Of a DNA stretch of 25,000 nucleotides, positions 1 through 9,709 are shown piece by piece; within the stretch, counting starts at the first letter, position 1; every line of letters starts with the position of its first letter. The position numbers and the translations under genes were made by a program. This DNA is from CAIXRL01 sp964619155 (lineage in GTDB: Bacteria > Eisenbacteria > RBG-16-71-46), in the NCBI GenBank assembly GCA_964619155.1, contig CAZUEM010000038.1, forward strand, positions 1 to 25,000. The letters are read 5' to 3'. The notes under the pieces are model-generated. The model was not told the DNA's origin, did not search any database, and saw nothing but the letters and a program-made list of their open reading frames with translations.

Positions 1-3
1 AGG

Positions 4-47
4 GGGGGTCAGAATCACTGACGCGTTAGGGGGTCAGAATCACTGAC
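4..47 (+). repeat. Two tandem copies of a 19-bp hairpin-forming repeat
   Basis: GGGGGTCAGAATCACTGAC occurs at 4-22 and again at 29-47, a 25-bp period with GCGTTA between. Each copy is a G-run followed by a small inverted repeat, GTCAG-AATCA-CTGAC (5-bp stem, 5-nt loop). This resembles a REP/BIME unit, or the tandem transposase-binding repeats at the end of an insertion sequence. The window edge cuts off whatever lies to the left, so the two cannot be separated here. A diverged relative lies at 19200-19218. The second copy overlaps the end of the minus-strand gene that stops at 40. Confidence 0.7.
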
Positions 48-1524
48 TTGCGACACGCACGGCCAGCACGACCGGGCCGGCGGCGAGCGGATCGCCGCCG
101 AACGCGACGTAAAGCGTCTCCCCCGCCGCCGGCGCCCCGCCGCGCAGGTGCGCGAGCCAGGTGGCGAGGTGAATGTCGTTGGTCGGCGGCCGGAACCGCC
201 GGTCCACCGCGTCGCCCTCGGCCGGGCGCTCGAAGCCCCGCGCGAAGCGCAGGGGGTGGGCGCCCCACTCCGAGGCGAGGTACTCGCGCAGCAGCACCGG
301 AAACTGCGCCGTGCGCTCGCGCTCGGCGACGAGCGGCCGCGCCACCGCCGAGGCGACCGGCACCGGCACGCCGGCGCGCAGGGCCGCGCCGAGCGCCACG
401 CACGCGGCCAGCGTGGCGGCCGCGGCGGCGGGCCGCAGCCAGCCGAGCCGCTCCTCGATCGCCGCGTGACGCGCCGCGAGCGCGGCGGCGAGGAAGGTCC
501 CGAACACCGCGTAGGTGGGCGAGCCCGTCGGGTTCGCCGCCGGCAGCACGAGGCACGCCCCGAGGACCGCCGCCAGCGCCCGGCCGCCCGAGCGCAGCGA
601 CGCGAGCCCCGCGACGGCGAGCCAGAGCGGCAGCACCGGCCAGCGCAGCATCCACAGCGCCGCGGCCGCGAGCGCGACCAGCGCCACGGCGGCGAGCCGC
701 GCGCGGCCGGCCCCGAGCCCGCGCGCGGTGAGGACCGCGAGCGCCGCCGCGACCAGCGACACGGCGCGGCTGAGCTCCGTGGTCGCGAACGTCGTGCGCC
801 AGCCGTGCAGCGGGTCGCCCTCGGGCCCGCGCGCCGAGGGCGGCACGAGCACGGCGTAGAGCAGCGCCGAGCCCGCGAGCAGCGCGGCCGCCGCGCCGAA
901 GCCCGCCGCCGTGCGCAGCGCGCGCGACTCCGCGAGCGCGCCCGCGGCGAACGCCACGCCGAGCACGAGCGCGAACGGGTGGAAAAGCGCCGCGGCCGCG
1001 GTCAGCGCCAGCACCCCGAGCAGCGTCCCGGGGCGGAGCGGCCGGTTCGCGACATGGACGAGCGCCGCGAGGTACAGGAGCAGCGGCGCGTAGAAGACGC
1101 CGTGCAGGTGGAAGACGTAGATGTAGCCGGCGAAGCACGCGCCCCCCACCGCGAGCGCCGCGAGCGCGAACGCGCGCCGCTCGCGCACCGCGCGGCCGAG
1201 CCACCACCAGGCGAGCAGCGTGAGCGCGGCGTTCACGAACTGCGCGAGCGCCACGTCGCGGCCGCCCGCGTGGTAGGCGAGCCAGGCGAGCCCGATGCCG
1301 AGCGGGCGCAGCGACAGCACGCTCGGGAGCTGGGCGAACGCCGCTTCGCCGAGCGGCATCGTCTCGAGACGGACCATCCAGTCGAACGTCTCGATGTGCG
1401 GTCCCCACGGCAGCCCGGTGAGGAACCAGGTGAGCAGGCCCGCGAGCGGCAGCAGCGCGAGCGGCCACCCGCCGCGGTCCCGCTCCGGCGTGGCCGGCGC
1501 GGGGGCCGCCGGCCGGTCGTTCAC
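40..1524 (-). CDS. Polytopic membrane protein of unknown function, possibly GT-C-like
   Basis: 494 aa. The GTG start at 1524 overlaps the TGA of the upstream gene (GTGA, 1521-1524), which implies translational coupling; the open frame further upstream is only the antisense shadow of that gene. After a short Pro/Ala-rich cytosolic leader (about 20 residues) the protein is a run of roughly ten hydrophobic segments (first at about residues 22-38), with a soluble-looking C-terminal part rich in Arg and Pro. An early loop with Trp, His, Glu and Asp (GPHIETFDWM, about 43-52) recalls the first periplasmic loop of GT-C glycosyltransferases or PMT-like enzymes, but I see no convincing catalytic signature, so that is a weak inference. 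It is the third gene of the mutase operon. The last residues and stop codon lie inside the second copy of the repeat at the window edge, so the C-terminus may have been altered by that element. Confidence 0.8.
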   Translation of the reverse strand: MNDRPAAPAPATPERDRGGWPLALLPLAGLLTWFLTGLPWGPHIETFDWMVRLETMPLGEAAFAQLPSVLSLRPLGIGLAWLAYHAGGRDVALAQFVNAALTLLAWWWLGRAVRERRAFALAALAVGGACFAGYIYVFHLHGVFYAPLLLYLAALVHVANRPLRPGTLLGVLALTAAAALFHPFALVLGVAFAAGALAESRALRTAAGFGAAAALLAGSALLYAVLVPPSARGPEGDPLHGWRTTFATTELSRAVSLVAAALAVLTARGLGAGRARLAAVALVALAAAALWMLRWPVLPLWLAVAGLASLRSGGRALAAVLGACLVLPAANPTGSPTYAVFGTFLAAALAARHAAIEERLGWLRPAAAAATLAACVALGAALRAGVPVPVASAVARPLVAERERTAQFPVLLREYLASEWGAHPLRFARGFERPAEGDAVDRRFRPPTNDIHLATWLAHLRGGAPAAGETLYVAFGGDPLAAGPVVLAVRVASQ

Positions 1525-2152
1525 CGCTCGTCCTCGTCCGGTCCGCGTTCGCTGGCGAGTTCCCGCTCGGTCTCCTCGAAGATCCGGCGGGCCTCGGCGA
1601 ACTGTTCGGCCGAGGGCGGAGCGGGGTTGCCGTCCTCGTCCTCGCCCAGGCGGATCACGCCGCGCGACTCGAAGAGCTTGAGCGCCGCCTCGGCGCCGTC
1701 GCGCGTCTCGAAGACGAACAGCACGTACTCGCCGTCGCGGCCGAGCGCCTCGAGCCGCCACGGGTCCTCGCCGCCGCCGCGCGCGACGCGCGCGCCGGTG
1801 AAGTCGCCCGCGTGCCAGCTCTCCGCGAAGGCGGCCGCGCCGCGCTTGCCGCGCGTGTGCTCGCCCGCCTTCCAGGCCTCGCCCTCGTCGTCGGGCGGCA
1901 CGAGGCGCACCGCGTGGCGGTCGGGCACGAACGCGTGCCCCGCCGAGGTCACGGCGACCACCTCGTCCTCGTCCCACTCGTCGTCGGGCTCGACCTCGAG
2001 CACCTCGGGTTCGGGCGCGGCGCCCTCGGAGACCGCGTCCTCGCGCCGGCCGTCCGTCCCGATCTCCTCGTCCTTCCTCGGGCCGCGCAGGATGAAGGCG
2101 GCGGCGATCAGCACTCCCACGCCGGCGATGGCGAGCAGCGTGTTGCGGTCCA

Positions 2153-2153
<1 letters not shown>
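1521..2153 (-). CDS. Single-pass, acidic membrane-anchored protein of unknown function
   Basis: 210 aa. The ATG at 2153 shares its A with the TGA of the mutase gene (TGATG), and its own TGA overlaps the next gene's GTG, so all three genes are coupled. Residues about 5-22 form one transmembrane helix without a signal cleavage site. A very acidic linker follows (about 27-70, rich in Asp and Glu), then a compact domain of about 130 residues (GHAFVPDRHAVRLVPPDD to the C-terminus) with alternating beta-like and helical stretches, ending in an acidic helix. I do not recognise the family. With its N-terminal anchor and basic residues just after the helix (RGPRK), the bulk should lie in the cytoplasm by the positive-inside rule. 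The tight link to a metabolic enzyme suggests a scaffold or accessory role, but this is conjecture. Confidence 0.85.
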
Positions 2154-3931
<1,778 letters not shown>

Positions 3932-4000
3932 GGCGATCCTCCTCGCGGAAATGGGGCGCGCGCGGGATGGAAGGGCGCGCGCGGTGGTTCGAGCCGCGCG

Positions 4001-4030
4001 AGGGTACGCGGGCCCTTCCGCGAGGGTCAA
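4001..4030 (-). promoter_or_regulatory. Sigma70-type promoter of the mutase operon
   Basis: Read on the minus strand: TTGACC (4030-4025), an 18-bp spacer, TACCCT (4006-4001). This predicts transcription from about 3994 and a leader of about 60 nt before the mutase ATG at 3931. The -35 matches five of six consensus bases. The same -10 hexamer and near-identical -35 appear in front of the kinase gene at 10895-10922. Confidence 0.6.
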
Positions 4031-4162
4031 GCGCTGGAAAGGCAGGGGCTTGGGGCGGAGCGCCGGCCGGCGGAGCGGCGTTTCGGCGCGGGCCGCGAGC
4101 GTCCCGCCGGCCGCGGGACGCCGGGGACCGCGGCGGGTTCGCTCGCGCGCGGGCTCCCGATG

Positions 4163-4168
4163 TAGCGT
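4163..4168 (+). promoter_or_regulatory. Possible -10 element immediately before the cation transporter start
   Basis: TAGCGT (TANNNT pattern) ends 7 nt before the ATG at 4176, and there is no Shine-Dalgarno sequence between. If used, the mRNA would be leaderless or nearly so. No good -35 is visible, so this is tentative. Confidence 0.3.
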
Positions 4169-4175
4169 GCGCCCC

Positions 4176-4859
4176 ATGTCCGCGCCGCTCGCTCCCACAT
4201 CCGCCGCACCGGATCGCGCCGCACTGCGCGCGCACGCGCTGCGGCTCGAGTACGCCTCGCTGGGCTGGAACGTGATCGAGGGCGTGGTCGCGGTGGCCGC
4301 GGCGCTGGCCGCCGGGAGCGTGGCGCTGCTCGGCTTCGGCCTCGACAGCTTCGTCGAGAGCGCCTCGGCGCTCGTGCTGCTCTGGCGGCTGCACGCCGAG
4401 GCGGGCCAGCGCGACCGCGCGGCCATCGAGCGGCTCGACCGGCGCGCCCACCGGCTGGTCGGCGTCACGCTCTTCCTGCTCGCCGCCTGGGTGGCGTTCG
4501 ACGCCGCGCGCACGCTGTGGGCGCGCGAGCGGCCCGAGACCAGCGTGCCCGGCATGGCGATCACCGCGCTCTCGATCGTGCTGATGCCGCTGCTCGCGCG
4601 CGCCAAGCGCCGCGCCGCCGCCGCGCTCGAGAGCCGCGCGCTCGCGGCCGACGCGTTCCAGACCACGGCGTGCTGGTGGCTGTCGGTGGTGACGCTCGCC
4701 GGCATCGGCCTCAACGCCGCGTTCGGCTGGTGGTGGGCCGACCCGGTCGCCGCGCTGGCGATGACGGTGTTCCTCGTCCGCGAGGGCCGCGAGGCCTGGC
4801 GCGGCGAAGACTGCGGCTGCCACGGGGCCTGCGCGACGGCGAAGCCGCCCGGAGCCTAG
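4176..4859 (+). CDS. CDF-like cation transporter lacking the cytoplasmic domain
   Basis: 227 aa integral membrane protein resembling the transmembrane half of cation diffusion facilitators, which exchange divalent metal for protons. About five to six hydrophobic segments follow an N-terminal amphipathic stretch. GFGLDS (53-58) and ADAFQT (158-163) sit where CDF helices TM2 and TM5 carry their metal-binding Asp/His residues, and WWADPVAAL (186-194) matches the start of TM6. Classical CDF proteins have about 300 aa with a ferredoxin-like cytoplasmic domain; here the protein ends soon after TM6 in a short tail, EDCGCHGAC (211-219), with three Cys and one His that could bind metal. It lies between the mutase and MeaB genes but on the opposite strand, and its last 4 bp overlap the end of meaB. 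The metal is unknown; cobalt is tempting only by context. Confidence 0.82.
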   Translation: MSAPLAPTSAAPDRAALRAHALRLEYASLGWNVIEGVVAVAAALAAGSVALLGFGLDSFVESASALVLLWRLHAEAGQRDRAAIERLDRRAHRLVGVTLFLLAAWVAFDAARTLWARERPETSVPGMAITALSIVLMPLLARAKRRAAAALESRALAADAFQTTACWWLSVVTLAGIGLNAAFGWWWADPVAALAMTVFLVREGREAWRGEDCGCHGACATAKPPGA

Positions 4860-5869
4860 AAGTCCCTGGTCGGCTCGTCGGCGCCCGTCGTCGCCCGGCC
4901 GACCAGTTCGGCGGCCACGTCGTGGGGCGTGCGGCGGCGCTCGGCGAGGGCCTCGAGGCTCTCGCGCCAGGCGTCGTCGGAGAGGCGCGCGCGGAACTCG
5001 GCCCACAGGCGGCCCTCGAGCAGGTCGCGCAGGCGCTGCTCGAGCCGCCGGCGGCGGCGGCGCTCGAGGCCGCCGCTCTCGCGCAGGAACATCAGGTGCT
5101 CCTCGAAGCGGTCCACCACCTCGGCGACGCCCTCGCCCTTCGAGGCGACCGTGCGGTGCACGGGGATGCGCCACTCGCTGGTGGGCGCGCGCAACTCGAG
5201 CGCGGACTGGATCGCGAACGTGGCGCGCTCGGCGCCCTCGCGATCGGCCTTGTTGATTACGAACACGTCCGCGATCTCCATGAGGCCCGCCTTCATGGCC
5301 TGCACGGCGTCGCCCGACTCGGGCACCAGCACCACGGCGGTCGTGTCGGCCGTCTGCGCGACCTCGAGCTCGCTCTGCCCGACGCCCACGGTCTCGATCA
5401 GGATGCGGCCGAAGCCCGCCGCGTCGAGCACGTCGCACACCTGCGCGGTGTGCACGGCGAGCCCGCCCATGCTGCCGCGCGTGGCCATCGAGCGGATGAA
5501 GACGCCCGGGTCGCCCGACAGTTCGATCATGCGCACCCGGTCGCCCAGCAGCGCGCCGCCCGAGAACGGGCTCGTCGGGTCCACGGCCACGATCGCCACG
5601 GTCTCGCCACGCGCGCGGTACTCCTTCGCGAGCCGCGTCACGAGCGTGCTCTTGCCCGCGCCGGGCGGCCCGGTGATGCCGATGCGGAACGCGCGGCCGG
5701 CGGCGCCGAAGCAGGCGTCGAGGACCGCGGCGGACGACTCGTGCTCGTTCTCGACCCACGAGATGGCCCGGGCGAGCGGCACGCGCTCGCCGGCGAGGGT
5801 GCGGCGGATGAGTTCGTCGGTCGGCGGTTCGTGGGTCACGGGCGCGATCGTCCGGGGAGTTCGTGCCAT
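4856..5869 (-). CDS. meaB: MeaB/ArgK-family P-loop GTPase, mutase chaperone
   Basis: 337 aa. G3E-type GTPase that protects and reloads B12-dependent acyl-CoA mutases. The Walker A motif is GPPGAGKS (67-74). AVDPTSPFSGGALLGDRVRM (95-114), ETVGVGQSE (159-167) and NKAD (206-209) are the family's switch and base-recognition motifs. The C-terminal part from about 260 is helical and Arg-rich, as in the dimerisation region of the family. I chose ATG 5869; a TTG at 5911 and a GTG 10 codons further in are alternatives, and none has a good Shine-Dalgarno. The length is normal for the family (about 310-340). The partner mutase lies about 0.9 kb downstream on the same strand, separated by the opposed transporter gene. 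Its stop overlaps that gene's stop by 4 bp (CTAG). Confidence 0.93.
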   Translation of the reverse strand: MARTPRTIAPVTHEPPTDELIRRTLAGERVPLARAISWVENEHESSAAVLDACFGAAGRAFRIGITGPPGAGKSTLVTRLAKEYRARGETVAIVAVDPTSPFSGGALLGDRVRMIELSGDPGVFIRSMATRGSMGGLAVHTAQVCDVLDAAGFGRILIETVGVGQSELEVAQTADTTAVVLVPESGDAVQAMKAGLMEIADVFVINKADREGAERATFAIQSALELRAPTSEWRIPVHRTVASKGEGVAEVVDRFEEHLMFLRESGGLERRRRRRLEQRLRDLLEGRLWAEFRARLSDDAWRESLEALAERRRTPHDVAAELVGRATTGADEPTRDF

Positions 5870-6090
5870 CGGGTGCAAGGGCCGCGGGGCCCGGGCGGGA
5901 ACGCGGGGCAAGGTGCCACGAGCACCCCGAGAACGCCAAATAAGTCCGAACCTCCGGCGCCGCGGCCGGCATCTGACGCGCCGACCCGTTTTGCTCGCGC
6001 GTGCCGTTCCATCCGTTGGGGTCCCGCGAGAAGGCCGTGGACAGTCCGCGAAGTCGCAACCCGCTCGACATCCTCCACGGCGACACGTAC

Positions 6091-6117
6091 GGCCGGCCTT
6101 TCCTCGGAAGGCCGGCC
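6091..6117 (-). terminator. Hairpin downstream of the envelope operon
   Basis: A perfect 10-bp inverted repeat (6091-6100 with 6108-6117, 7-nt loop) begins about 40 nt beyond the stop of the outer-membrane protein gene. No T-tract follows on the minus strand, but the position fits a terminator for the operon ending at 6154. Confidence 0.45.
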
Positions 6118-6153
6118 TCGTGCTTTCCCCCCCCCGCGCCCGGGCCGCCCCGC

Positions 6154-6822
6154 TCAGCGCAGCGTGCGCGAGCCGAGCACGACGCCGACCTTGGCCTGGA
6201 CGTAGCCGGGCTCGACCGAGACCGCGCCGTCGCCGAGCTGCTGCGGCACTCCGTAGGCGTGCAGCCAGCGCACGCCGATGTCGATCCCCCAGCGGTCGCG
6301 GAAGTTCACGTCCACGCCGGCGTTCGCGTCCCAGCCGAAGGCGACCTCGTTGCGGCTGCCGAGGCTCTGCCGGATCTCGCGCTCGCGGTCGTAGTCGTCG
6401 GGCACGACGACGTCGGTGTTGATGCCGTACCAGACGAGCGCCACGTTCAGGCCGGCGTACGGCCGCAGCGCGCCGCTGCTGTGCGAGCCCATCTGCCCGC
6501 CGACGAAGAGCCGCCCGTAGTTCTGCGACGTCTGCTGCTCGACGCGCAGGCCGGTGAGCGGGTCCTGGAACTTCTTCGTGCGCGAGAGCAGGTTCACGAC
6601 CTCGACGCCGCCGACGCCGGCGATCAGGTTCGCGGTGCCGGGCAGCGGCAGCACGCCCTGCACGCCGAGCCCCCAGCCGGGGCGGCTGTACTGCCGGGCG
6701 TCCACGTTGGCCGGGACCATCCGCAGCCCGTAGATCTCGATCTTCTCGCCGGCCGAGGCGGGCGTCGCGGCCGCGGCCGCGAACAGCGCCGCGCCGAGCA
6801 GGGCGGCCTTCGTCGAACGCAT
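6154..6822 (-). CDS. Outer-membrane beta-barrel protein
   Basis: 222 aa. The start at ATG 6822 has GGAGGA about 6 nt upstream. Residues 1-24 are a typical Sec signal peptide (basic MRSTK, Ala/Leu core, ASA just before GEK). The mature protein has alternating polar and hydrophobic residues in short strands with Gly/Tyr/Trp turns (for example RPYAGLNVALVWYGI and RWGIDIGVRWLHAYG), the pattern of an eight-stranded OmpA/OmpW-like barrel. A charged loop, DDYDREREIRQSLGSRN, would be extracellular. The C-terminus (VVLGSRTLR) lacks the terminal aromatic common in proteobacterial porins. The gene follows the M23 peptidase by 29 nt as the last member of the operon. Its role is unknown; a small structural or adhesion barrel is likely. 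Confidence 0.8.
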   Translation of the reverse strand: MRSTKAALLGAALFAAAAATPASAGEKIEIYGLRMVPANVDARQYSRPGWGLGVQGVLPLPGTANLIAGVGGVEVVNLLSRTKKFQDPLTGLRVEQQTSQNYGRLFVGGQMGSHSSGALRPYAGLNVALVWYGINTDVVVPDDYDREREIRQSLGSRNEVAFGWDANAGVDVNFRDRWGIDIGVRWLHAYGVPQQLGDGAVSVEPGYVQAKVGVVLGSRTLR

Positions 6823-6851
6823 GGGATTCCTCCGGATCGGCGGGGAGCCGG

Positions 6852-7883
6852 TCAGTGGGCGGGACGGATCTTCTGGCCCTTCACGACCTCCGCCGTGTCG
6901 CGCTTCGCCCCGTCCACGAACAGGTCGAAGAAGCGCGGCGGCAGGCCGTCGGCGTCGCCGAACTTCGGGCCGTCCTGCAGGTGGTAGTGGAGGTGCGGCT
7001 CGGTCGTGTTGCCGGAGTTCCCGCACCGGCCCAGCACGTCGCCCGTGCGCACGCGCTGCCCCTCCTTCACCCGGAGCGAGCGCGGCTGCAGGTGGGCGAA
7101 CAGCGAGTACTCGCGGTTGCCGTGGTCGATCATCACCGCGTTGCCCGCGGGATTCTTCGGATCGGTCCGGCCGGGACGGTTGTCGGGCAGGCTGTCGCGC
7201 ACCCACACGACGGTGCCGGCGGCGGGTGCGAGGATGGGCTCGCCGTAGCAGTAGTAGTCCTTGAGCTCGGCGCCCTCGCCCGCGTGCGACTTGCCGTCCT
7301 TCGTGATCACGAGGTCGAGCGCGAAACGCTGGTCGCGCGTGCGCGCGTGGTAGTTCTGGGCGATGTCGCGCCCGCCCCAGATCACCGTCCACTCGCCCCG
7401 GAACGGCAGCCGGAGTTCCGTCTTCGGCTCGTAGCCGAGGTGCGGGCTGTCGTGGGCCTTCGGCGGCAGCGTCGTCGCGGGCCGCACGAACATGCCGATG
7501 ATCCGGCCCTGGTCGTCGAACGTGACCGACACCGTGAGCGGCTCGGGCGCCTTCTGGAACCGGCAGTGCGCCCGGTAGACGAACACGCCGTTCTCCTCGG
7601 CCGCGCTCTCGTCGAGCACCGAGTCCACCGCGCCGGTCTGCTCGCGGATGCCCTTCAGCACGGCGGCCATGTTCGCCGAGTCGCGCAGCGCCTCGCGCAT
7701 GCGGGCGCCGATGTGCGGCCACAGCGGGCCGGGCTGGTTGTTGACGATGTACGAGGCCATCTCGTGGCCGCGGGCGAGCGCGGCCGCGGCGTCGAACTTC
7801 TGCGCCGCGGCGGGACCGGCGAAACCTGCGGCGAGCGCGAACGCCGCCGCGGCGGCCGGGAGCAGGGAACGGATCGAGGACAT
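6852..7883 (-). CDS. Secreted M23 (LytM) metallopeptidase with N-terminal DUF3887-like domain
   Basis: 343 aa, exported. The signal peptide spans residues 1-27 (cleavage after GPAAA, before QKF). Residues about 32-132 resemble the DUF3887 fold often placed in front of peptidases: helices, then VTFDDQGRIIGMFV. The M23 domain occupies about 165-320. The likely first zinc ligands are His179 and Asp190 (QNYHARTRDQRFALDL). GNAVMIDHGNREYSLFAHL (247-265) and the HLHYHL motif (297-302) complete the active site, and EGQRVRTGDVLGRCGNSG is the usual LytM loop. It should cleave peptidoglycan cross-bridges, or a non-peptidoglycan peptide, in the periplasm. The gene starts 30 nt after the glycosyltransferase gene and precedes the barrel by 29 nt. 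It lacks the coiled coil of EnvC/NlpD divisome activators. Confidence 0.9.
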   Translation of the reverse strand: MSSIRSLLPAAAAAFALAAGFAGPAAAQKFDAAAALARGHEMASYIVNNQPGPLWPHIGARMREALRDSANMAAVLKGIREQTGAVDSVLDESAAEENGVFVYRAHCRFQKAPEPLTVSVTFDDQGRIIGMFVRPATTLPPKAHDSPHLGYEPKTELRLPFRGEWTVIWGGRDIAQNYHARTRDQRFALDLVITKDGKSHAGEGAELKDYYCYGEPILAPAAGTVVWVRDSLPDNRPGRTDPKNPAGNAVMIDHGNREYSLFAHLQPRSLRVKEGQRVRTGDVLGRCGNSGNTTEPHLHYHLQDGPKFGDADGLPPRFFDLFVDGAKRDTAEVVKGQKIRPAH

Positions 7884-7913
7884 GAGCGTGAGGTCTCCGG
7901 GTCTCGTGCGGCG

Positions 7914-9254
7914 TCAGCCCGCGCGTGCCACCGGCGCGGGGAGCGCCGCCAGCACGCGCTTCGCGATGGTCTCCGCGGCCAGCGGGCGCGCCAGGCGCGC
8001 CGCGTTCTCGCGCACGCGCTCGCGCGTCGCGGGATCGGCGATCCAGCGTTCGACCGTGGCCGCCACGGTCTCGACGGTGTCGGCGAGCACCGCCGCGCCG
8101 CCGTCCTCGAGGTAGCGGGCGTTGCGCACCTCCTGCCCCGGCGTCGGCCGGAACACGACGAGCGGCGTGCGCTTGATGAGCGCCTCGGCGCACGTCAGCC
8201 CGCCGGCCTTGCTCACGACCACGTCGGCGGCCTCGAGCAGCACGTCCACCTCGCTCGTGAACCCGAGCGCGCGGACGCGCCCGCCGCTCGCCTCGGCGAC
8301 GGCCCCGACCTCGGCGAGCAGCCGCCGGTTGGTGCCGCACAGCACGACGACCTGCGGCCGCGAGGGCAGCCGCTCGAGCCGCCGCGCCAGTTCGGCCATC
8401 GGCCCGACGCCGCTGCCGCCGCCCATCACCAGCGCCATGGGCCGTCCGGGATCGAGCCCGAAGCGGGCGCGCGCCGCGTCGCGGCCGATCGTGCGCGAGA
8501 ACTTCGGGTCGGCCGGTATGCCGGCGACCTCGATGCGCTCGCGCGGCACGCCGTGGCCGTGCAGTTCCGCGGCCACCTCGTCCGAGGCCACGAAGTAGCG
8601 GTCCACGTGCGGGTACGCCCACATCGGGTGTGCGGTGAAGTCGGTGATGACCACGTAGAGCGGCACCCGGAGCCGGCCCTGCCCGCGCCGCGGAGAGAGC
8701 GCCTCGACCGGCAAGAAGTGCGTGCACACGACCGCGTCCGGGTGCTCGCGCTCGACGACGCGCACGAGGCTGCGCAGCGCCAGGCGGTCGAACGCTTCGC
8801 GCGTCGGGCCGGCGGCGCGGTGCACGCGCTGCTGCGCCCACAGGTGGTACAGCGCGCCCCAGAGCTGCGGCGCGCGCTGCGCCATGGCGTTGTAGCCCTG
8901 CGAATAGGTCGAGCGGTAGAAGCGCGACGCGAACACGAGCGTGTCCACCTCGCGCACGCGCGCGCCCGGCGCGAGCGAGCCGATCGCGTTCGCGAGCGCC
9001 AGCGCGGCGCTCTTGTGCCCGCTGCCGGCGGTCGCGTGCAGGATGGCGATGCGCGGCCCGTCGGCCGATTCCCCGGTCAGGGTCTCGACCGCGACGACGC
9101 CGCCGCCCTCGGCCGGGAACAGCACCTCGTGGTCGCCCGCCAGGACCCGCAGCCGGTTGCGCCACCAGCGGCGCTGGGCGCGCAGCCGCGCGCGCCAGTT
9201 GCCGCCGCCGAAGCGGGGCAGCCGCAGGCGGCCGATGCGGGGGATCTTCACCAT
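7914..9254 (-). CDS. MGDG-synthase/MurG-type glycosyltransferase
   Basis: 446 aa. Family GT28-like enzyme of the group containing plant MGDG synthases and Bacillus UgtP, which glycosylate diacylglycerol at the inner membrane face; other members have unknown acceptors. After a basic, Trp-rich N-terminal stretch (1-40, probably membrane-binding), the N-terminal domain starts with ILHATAGSGHKSAA (71-84), the signature glycine loop. VCTHFLPVEAL (176-186) and ITDFTAHPMW (203-212) also match this family. The C-terminal nucleotide-sugar domain carries VMGGGSGVGP (276-285), SKAGGLTCAEAL (348-359) and PGQE (372-375). The start is ATG 9254 with AGAGG six bases upstream. The gene begins 16 nt after yraN and is followed by an M23 peptidase. 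Lipid glycosylation is inferred from the family. Confidence 0.88.
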   Translation of the reverse strand: MVKIPRIGRLRLPRFGGGNWRARLRAQRRWWRNRLRVLAGDHEVLFPAEGGGVVAVETLTGESADGPRIAILHATAGSGHKSAALALANAIGSLAPGARVREVDTLVFASRFYRSTYSQGYNAMAQRAPQLWGALYHLWAQQRVHRAAGPTREAFDRLALRSLVRVVEREHPDAVVCTHFLPVEALSPRRGQGRLRVPLYVVITDFTAHPMWAYPHVDRYFVASDEVAAELHGHGVPRERIEVAGIPADPKFSRTIGRDAARARFGLDPGRPMALVMGGGSGVGPMAELARRLERLPSRPQVVVLCGTNRRLLAEVGAVAEASGGRVRALGFTSEVDVLLEAADVVVSKAGGLTCAEALIKRTPLVVFRPTPGQEVRNARYLEDGGAAVLADTVETVAATVERWIADPATRERVRENAARLARPLAAETIAKRVLAALPAPVARAG

Positions 9255-9270
9255 GGAGGGCCTCTACGTG

Positions 9271-9621
9271 TCAGTCCGTCACGGCGTTGCGATAGTGCGT
9301 GATCCGGGCGCCCTCGGGGTCGAGGTCCACGGCCACCACGTCCACGCGGATGCGGGCCCGGCCCTGCTGTTCGAGCGAGCGGGCCGCGCGCACGAGCCGC
9401 TCCCGCTTGCGGCGGTCCACGGTCGCGGCCGCCCCGCCGAAGTCGCCGCGCGTGCGCAGCCGCACCTCGACCAGGACGCGGGTCGCGCCGTCGTCCGCCA
9501 CCACGTCCACCTCGACCCCGCCGAGGCGCACGTTGCGCCCGGCCGGCCGCATGCCGGCGAGCACCAGGTACGCCACCGCGAGGTCCTCGCCCGCGCGCCC
9601 GCGGTCCTGCGTCACGCCCAT
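9271..9621 (-). CDS. yraN: YraN family (UPF0102) endonuclease-fold protein
   Basis: 116 aa, the usual size. GRAGEDLAVAYL (8-19) is the family's opening motif. GGVEVDVVADDG followed by VLVEVRLR carries the acidic residues of a PD-(D/E)XK nuclease-like core, with Arg in place of the usual Lys in the last motif. The start at ATG 9621 is supported by GGGAGGG about 8 nt upstream. YraN is a conserved small protein of unclear function, commonly encoded right after rnhB and rplS. Here it sits 4.7 kb downstream of them on the same strand and leads an envelope operon instead. Confidence 0.9.
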   Translation of the reverse strand: MGVTQDRGRAGEDLAVAYLVLAGMRPAGRNVRLGGVEVDVVADDGATRVLVEVRLRTRGDFGGAAATVDRRKRERLVRAARSLEQQGRARIRVDVVAVDLDPEGARITHYRNAVTD

Positions 9622-9656
9622 GGAAGGGCCCTCCCGCGGGGGCGAGTGAGGGCGGG

Positions 9657-9665
9657 AAGGTAGCA
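9657..9665 (-). promoter_or_regulatory. Possible extended -10 promoter of the yraN operon
   Basis: On the minus strand TGC-TACCTT reads as an extended -10 element about 36 nt before the yraN ATG at 9621. No -35 match is visible. It overlaps the T-rich tail of the terminator hairpin just upstream, so the two signals would share bases. Confidence 0.3.
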
Positions 9666-9670
9666 GAAAG

Positions 9671-9694
9671 CCCGGCGCACTTCCGTGCGCCGGG
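9671..9694 (-). terminator. Rho-independent terminator of the propeller gene
   Basis: A perfect 10-bp GC stem (9671-9680 with 9685-9694) with a 4-nt loop is followed on the minus strand by CTTTCTGCTACCTT, a recognisable T-rich tail. It lies about 57 nt after the stop of the gene ending at 9751. Confidence 0.7.
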
Positions 9695-9709
9695 CCCTGC
9701 CGTGCGGGA

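Noticed and set aside
5870..6090. Promoter for meaB around the AT-rich patch CCAAATAAG at 5937-5945
   Set aside because: TTATTT on the minus strand could be a -10, but no -35 fits at 16-18 bp, so I left it out of the feature list.
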